A stretch of 8,630 nt of DNA from assembly GCA_025963425.1 (NCBI GenBank), contig JAOPUQ010000007.1, positions 1 to 8,630 of the forward strand, written 5' to 3'. The DNA is from Modestobacter sp. (GTDB lineage Bacteria; Actinomycetota; Actinomycetes; Mycobacteriales; Geodermatophilaceae). Numbering within the stretch: position 1 is the first letter of the stretch; every line of letters begins with the position of its first letter. The notes under the pieces are model-generated. The model saw nothing but the letters and a program-made list of their open reading frames with translations. It ran no database searches and had not been told where the DNA came from. Below, piece by piece: positions 6,216 to 8,630 of the stretch. The position numbers and the translations under genes are program-made.

Positions 6216-7006
6216 CGGTGTCACTGGAGGCCCCGCGGACGACGCGGGTCACCGGTTCGGACGGCGTCGAGGTGGCGGTGCACCGCTGGGGCGTGCCCGG
6301 CGCCCTGCCGCCGGTGTTCCTGCAGCACGGCTTCGTCGCCGACACCGTGACCAACTGGCAGCTGACCGGGATCGTGCCGGCGCTGCTCGCCGCCGGGCGT
6401 GAGGTGGTCGGGGTGGACGCGCGCGGTCACGGCCGGTCCGACACGCCGCACGACCCCGCCCGGTACGGCGAGGCCCGCATGGCCGAGGACCTGCAGCGGG
6501 TGGCCGACGCCCTGGGTGCGCAGCGCTACGACCTGGCCGGCTACTCGATGGGCGCGATCGTCTCGCTGCTGGTCGCCGCCCACGACGACCGGGTCCGCCG
6601 GCTGGTCGTGGGCGGGGTCGGCGCCGGGGTGGTCGAGCTCGGCGGGGTCGACACCCGCACGATCGCTCAGGAGGCGCTGGTCGCCGCGCTGGAGGCGACC
6701 GACCCGGCGGCCATCGCCGACCCGGCCGCCGCGTCGTTCCGCCGCCTCGCCGACGGCGTGGGCGCCGACCGGCTCGCCCTGGCCGCACACGCCCGCGTGG
6801 TGCACACCTCGCCGATCCCGCTGGACGAGGTCACCGCCCCCACGCTGGTCCTCGCCGGCGACGCCGACCCGCTGGCGGCACGGCCCGAGGTGCTGGCCGG
6901 GGCGATCCCCGGGGCGCGGCTGACGATCGTGCCGGGCGACCACCTCGGCGCGGTCGCCGCGGCGCAGTTCGCCACGGCGCTGGTCACGTTCCTGGGCGCA
7001 CCGTGA
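6212..7006 (+). CDS. Alpha/beta-fold hydrolase
   Basis: 264-residue soluble hydrolase of the alpha/beta-hydrolase fold. The oxyanion region is LQHGF (37-41). A substrate-side GVDARGHGRSD (67-77) is followed by the nucleophile elbow GYSMG with S112. The acid is probably D219 in LAGDADPL, and the general base is H244 in PGDHLGA. The catalytic triad is therefore complete, and length is normal for esterases, lactonases and related C-C hydrolases. No signal peptide is seen. Start ATG at 6212 has GGAG 8 bases upstream and overlaps the aldo/keto reductase stop by four bases; its own stop overlaps the next gene by four bases. Such coupling suggests that the product acts with the reductase, perhaps on the same metabolite, which is inference. 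Its substrate class cannot be assigned from the motifs. Confidence 0.93.
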   Translation: MTVSLEAPRTTRVTGSDGVEVAVHRWGVPGALPPVFLQHGFVADTVTNWQLTGIVPALLAAGREVVGVDARGHGRSDTPHDPARYGEARMAEDLQRVADALGAQRYDLAGYSMGAIVSLLVAAHDDRVRRLVVGGVGAGVVELGGVDTRTIAQEALVAALEATDPAAIADPAAASFRRLADGVGADRLALAAHARVVHTSPIPLDEVTAPTLVLAGDADPLAARPEVLAGAIPGARLTIVPGDHLGAVAAAQFATALVTFLGAP

Positions 7007-7560
7007 CCGAGCACGACCCCGCCTGCGGCGTCGCGCACGGCTCCGCGCCGGCCGGCCCGGTGGCGGTCGGGGACACCCCGGAGCGGGTGCTCGTCGCCGG
7101 ATTCGCCTCCCCGGTCGCCGGTGCGCTGCTGCGGATCGGTGCCGAGCTGGGCTGGCGGCCGGTGCTGGTGGAGCCCGACGGGGACCGCCCCGCGCCGGCC
7201 GGGCTGCCCGCCGATGCCGTCCGGGTCACCACGCTCGCCGAGCTCCCCGGGGAGCTGGCCGGTCCCGGTGCCGACGTGGTGGTCACCGACCACCACCGCG
7301 AGGAGCTCGGGGTGCTGCTGCGCGACGCGCTCGCCCGGCCGGTCCGCTGGGTGGGGATCATGGGCAACCCCCGGCACGAGGGGCCGCACGTGGCCGCACT
7401 CGCCGGCCTGGGCGTGCCCGCCGCGGATGTCGCCCGGGTGCACCGGCCGATCGGGCTGGACGTCGGCTCGCGCACCCCGGGTGAGATCGCGGTAGCCACG
7501 CTGGCCGGTCTGCTGGCCGACCGCAACGGCCGCCCGGGGGGCTTCTTCCCCCCGACGTGA
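7003..7560 (+). CDS. Stand-alone XdhC-type Rossmann-domain protein
   Basis: 185-residue protein matching only the C-terminal Rossmann half of XdhC/CoxI proteins, which insert or sulfurate molybdenum cofactor for xanthine and CO dehydrogenases. The match is clearest in VVVTDHHREELGVLLRDAL (92-110), VRWVGIMGNPR (114-124) and HRPIGLDVGSRTPGEIAVA (147-165), the last being the family signature. The N-terminal XdhC/CoxI domain is absent. The usual nucleotide-loop FGAGHVA is altered to VAGFASPVA (31-39), and the usual G-S-R after the fifth strand is G-N-P (121-123). Function could therefore differ from Moco sulfuration. No molybdoenzyme or Moco biosynthesis gene is nearby. The GTG start overlaps the hydrolase TGA (GTGA at 7003-7006), implying coupled translation. 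Codons for the C-terminal RPGGFFPP tail form a hairpin (7535-7554). Family assignment is confident; role is unknown. Confidence 0.85.
   Translation: MTEHDPACGVAHGSAPAGPVAVGDTPERVLVAGFASPVAGALLRIGAELGWRPVLVEPDGDRPAPAGLPADAVRVTTLAELPGELAGPGADVVVTDHHREELGVLLRDALARPVRWVGIMGNPRHEGPHVAALAGLGVPAADVARVHRPIGLDVGSRTPGEIAVATLAGLLADRNGRPGGFFPPT
7535..7554 (+). terminator. Hairpin at the 3' end of the aldo/keto reductase operon
   Basis: CGGGGGG (7535-7541), loop CTTCTT (7542-7547), CCCCCCG (7548-7554): a perfect seven-bp, all-GC stem ending three bases before the TGA of the XdhC-like gene. There is no T tract downstream. It is placed as expected for a terminator closing the three-gene operon, but it lies inside the coding sequence, so it could instead stabilise the mRNA 3' end. 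Confidence 0.5.
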
Positions 7561-7730
7561 CCGAGCGTGCGAGGTCGCCGCCCGGGCCCGGTGGGCCGCC
7601 GCCCCAGCGGAGCCGGCCCGGGGTGCTGCTGCCGCCTCCGACGCGCGGAACGACCCCGCACCTGGCACCGTTGGGCAGGAGAGGGGGTCCGCCGCGGGCC
7701 CTCCACGCAGACGAAGGAGGCGGGCACCCC
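7561..7730 (+). other. 170-base gap before the small basic protein gene
   Basis: No conserved coding sequence is seen. The gap holds GC-rich, low-complexity sequence and, at its end, a strong ribosome-binding site. A promoter for the small gene should lie here unless the upstream hairpin is read through, but I cannot point to a convincing -10. Confidence 0.4.
7714..7720 (+). promoter_or_regulatory. Ribosome-binding site of the 61-residue protein gene
   Basis: AAGGAGG, the strongest Shine-Dalgarno sequence noticed in the window, lies 10 bases before the ATG at 7731. It fixes the start there, against a longer frame open from 7557. Confidence 0.8.
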
Positions 7731-7916
7731 ATGGCGTCGCTGTTCAACAAGGTGGTCCAGTTCGCCAACAGCCCGAAGGGCAAGCAGGCCATCCGTCAGG
7801 CGACGGACAAGGCCCAGGCCATGGCGAAGGACCCCAAGACCCGGGCCAAGATCGACGACGTGCGTCGCCGGGTGCAGGGCGGCCGGGGCGGGAACGGCTC
7901 CGGCCCGGTGCGCTGA
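7731..7916 (+). CDS. Small basic hypothetical protein, 61 residues
   Basis: I do not recognise a characterised family. The product is 61 residues, with 14 Lys/Arg against 4 Asp, so it is strongly basic. Residues 1-48 look helical and amphipathic (MASLFNKVVQFANSPKG, then a Lys/Ala/Gln-rich stretch and KIDDVRRRV); 50-59 form a Gly-rich flexible tail. There is no membrane segment, signal peptide or cysteine. The strong AAGGAGG ribosome site and normal high-GC codon use support a real, well-translated gene. It is convergent with hisN, with only 37 bases between the two stop codons, and a large hairpin just downstream could end its transcript. Nucleic-acid binding is possible from charge alone, but this is a guess. 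A toxin-antitoxin role is not supported, as no partner gene is adjacent. Confidence 0.75.
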   Translation: MASLFNKVVQFANSPKGKQAIRQATDKAQAMAKDPKTRAKIDDVRRRVQGGRGGNGSGPVR

Positions 7917-7953
7917 CCGCGCCTGCGGGACACGGCCCGCACCGGCGGGCGGC

Positions 7954-8630
7954 TCAGACTGACGGCGTTCGCCCCTGCGGGGCGAGCGCCGTCAGCACGT
8001 CCGGGTGCAGGAAGCCGTTGCTGGCCACCGCGCTGCCCCCGGCGGGACCAGGCGCGCCGGACAGGTCGGTGAACGCCCCGCCCGCCTCGCGCACGATGAC
8101 GTCGAGGGCGGCGAGGTCCCACAGCGACACCTCGGGTTCGCAGGCCACGTCCACCGCGCCCTCGGCCACCATCATGTAGCTCCAGAAGTCGCCGTAGGCG
8201 CGGGTCCGCCAGACCTGCCGGGTCAGGTCGAGGAAGCCGCCCAGCAGGTCGCGCTCCTCCCAGCCGGAGAGGCTGGAGTAGGACAGGCTGGCGTCGGCGA
8301 GCCGGCCGACCTGGGAGACCCGGCACCGGGTGGCGTTCTCCAGCCGGCGGCCGGTCCAGGCGCCGACGCCGGCGGCGGCCCACCAGCGGCGGTTCAGCGC
8401 GGGGGCGGACACCAGCCCGACCACGGGGACGTCACCGTCCATCAGCGAGATGAGCGTCGCCCAGACCGGGACGCCGCGGACGAAGTTCTTGGTCCCGTCG
8501 ATCGGGTCGATCACCCACCGGCGGTCACCGCGGCCGGGGCTGCCGAACCCCTCGCCGAGCAGGGCGTCCCGGGTGCGGGCCCGGGCCAGGGAGCTGCGCA
8601 GCTGCTCCTCCACGGCCCGGTCGGCGTCGG
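7954..8630 (-). CDS. hisN: Histidinol-phosphatase, inositol monophosphatase family (5' end outside window)
   Basis: 224 residues are visible; the family is about 260, so roughly 35 N-terminal residues lie beyond base 8630. The frame is open to the edge and begins with DADRAVEEQ, the usual substrate-proximal start of the conserved region, so the GTG at 8613 is an internal valine, not the start. Metal-site motifs are present: GEGFG (8542-8556, usually GEEFG), WVIDPIDGTKNFVRG (metal-binding aspartates at 8506-8508 and 8497-8499) and the C-terminal SLWDLAALD. The DGTKNFVRGVPVWATLI run is typical of actinobacterial HisN, the Mg-dependent phosphatase converting histidinol phosphate to histidinol in histidine synthesis; a general inositol monophosphatase is the alternative. 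The protein is cytosolic. Its last codons lie in a 17-bp hairpin. Confidence 0.88.
   Translation of the reverse strand, partial: DADRAVEEQLRSSLARARTRDALLGEGFGSPGRGDRRWVIDPIDGTKNFVRGVPVWATLISLMDGDVPVVGLVSAPALNRRWWAAAGVGAWTGRRLENATRCRVSQVGRLADASLSYSSLSGWEERDLLGGFLDLTRQVWRTRAYGDFWSYMMVAEGAVDVACEPEVSLWDLAALDVIVREAGGAFTDLSGAPGPAGGSAVASNGFLHPDVLTALAPQGRTPSV
7959..7995. terminator. Large hairpin between convergent genes (likely bidirectional terminator)
   Basis: CTGACGGCG (7959-7967), then T, then TCGCCCC (7969-7975), loop TGC, then GGGGCGA (7979-7985), G, and CGCCGTCAG (7987-7995). On the plus strand this gives a 17-bp stem, with one U-G wobble and otherwise perfect, and a three-base loop. It begins 43 bases after the stop of the small basic protein and overlaps the last 13 or so hisN codons. 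No T tract is present on either side. Position and symmetry suit a terminator serving both convergent genes. Confidence 0.7.

Noticed and set aside
4998..6224. Minus-strand open frame of 408 codons opposite the aldo/keto reductase gene.
   Set aside because: The plus strand encodes a complete reductase with its catalytic tetrad; the minus frame shows only antisense low-complexity sequence.
7585..7597. GGCCC/GGGCC stem after the XdhC-like gene as a second operon terminator.
   Set aside because: It is 5 bp with a three-base loop, a length expected by chance at this GC content.
7557..7730. A longer frame starting at GTG 7557, overlapping the XdhC-like stop as GTGA, would make the small protein 119 residues and a fourth coupled gene.
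   Set aside because: The extra 58 residues are Pro/Arg/Gly low-complexity with no protein-like pattern, and a perfect AAGGAGG precedes the ATG at 7731.

Overview
The window is very GC-rich, with G or C at nearly every third codon position, frequent GTG starts and ATGA/GTGA stop-start overlaps. Together with the gene set (MetB and Cbs encoded together, a GAF-ANTAR protein, an actinobacterial-type HisN), this points to the chromosome of an actinomycete. Geodermatophilaceae (Blastococcus, Modestobacter, Geodermatophilus) is my best guess from the style of the proteins; I cannot test it here. There are no insertion sequences, phage genes, CRISPR arrays, tRNAs or rRNAs, and no gene with codon use unlike its neighbours. 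Coding density is high, and the longest gap between genes is about 190 bases.

Layout. (1) Bases 1-3408, minus strand: cystathionine beta-synthase (cbs), then a MetB-type cystathionine gamma-synthase/lyase whose ATG overlaps the cbs stop, then after 45 bases a family 2 glycosyltransferase that runs off the left edge. (2) A 188-base divergent control region at 3409-3596 contains a two-copy, 11-base tandem repeat. (3) Plus strand: a PAP2-family membrane phosphatase with altered phosphate-binding motifs (3597-4448). Its 3' end overlaps the start of a GAF-ANTAR RNA-binding regulator (4417-5118). (4) Plus strand, 5184-7560: a tightly coupled three-gene operon of aldo/keto reductase, alpha/beta hydrolase and a stand-alone, divergent XdhC-type Rossmann protein. 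Each junction is a 4-base stop-start overlap. (5) A 61-residue basic protein with an excellent ribosome-binding site (7731-7916). (6) Minus strand, right edge: histidinol-phosphatase (hisN), 5' end outside the window.

How the genes work together. Cbs and MetB form a transsulfuration module linking homocysteine, cystathionine and cysteine. The reductase, hydrolase and XdhC-like genes are built to be translated as a unit, but no substrate can be read from the sequence. The remaining genes look like ordinary single-function chromosomal genes.

Nothing here is an obvious new defence or mobile system. The signals most worth a second look are strong perfect or near-perfect RNA hairpins lying inside the 3' coding ends of three different genes (PAP2, the XdhC-like gene and hisN), the altered PAP2 active-site motifs, and the orphan Rossmann-only XdhC protein in its coupled operon.
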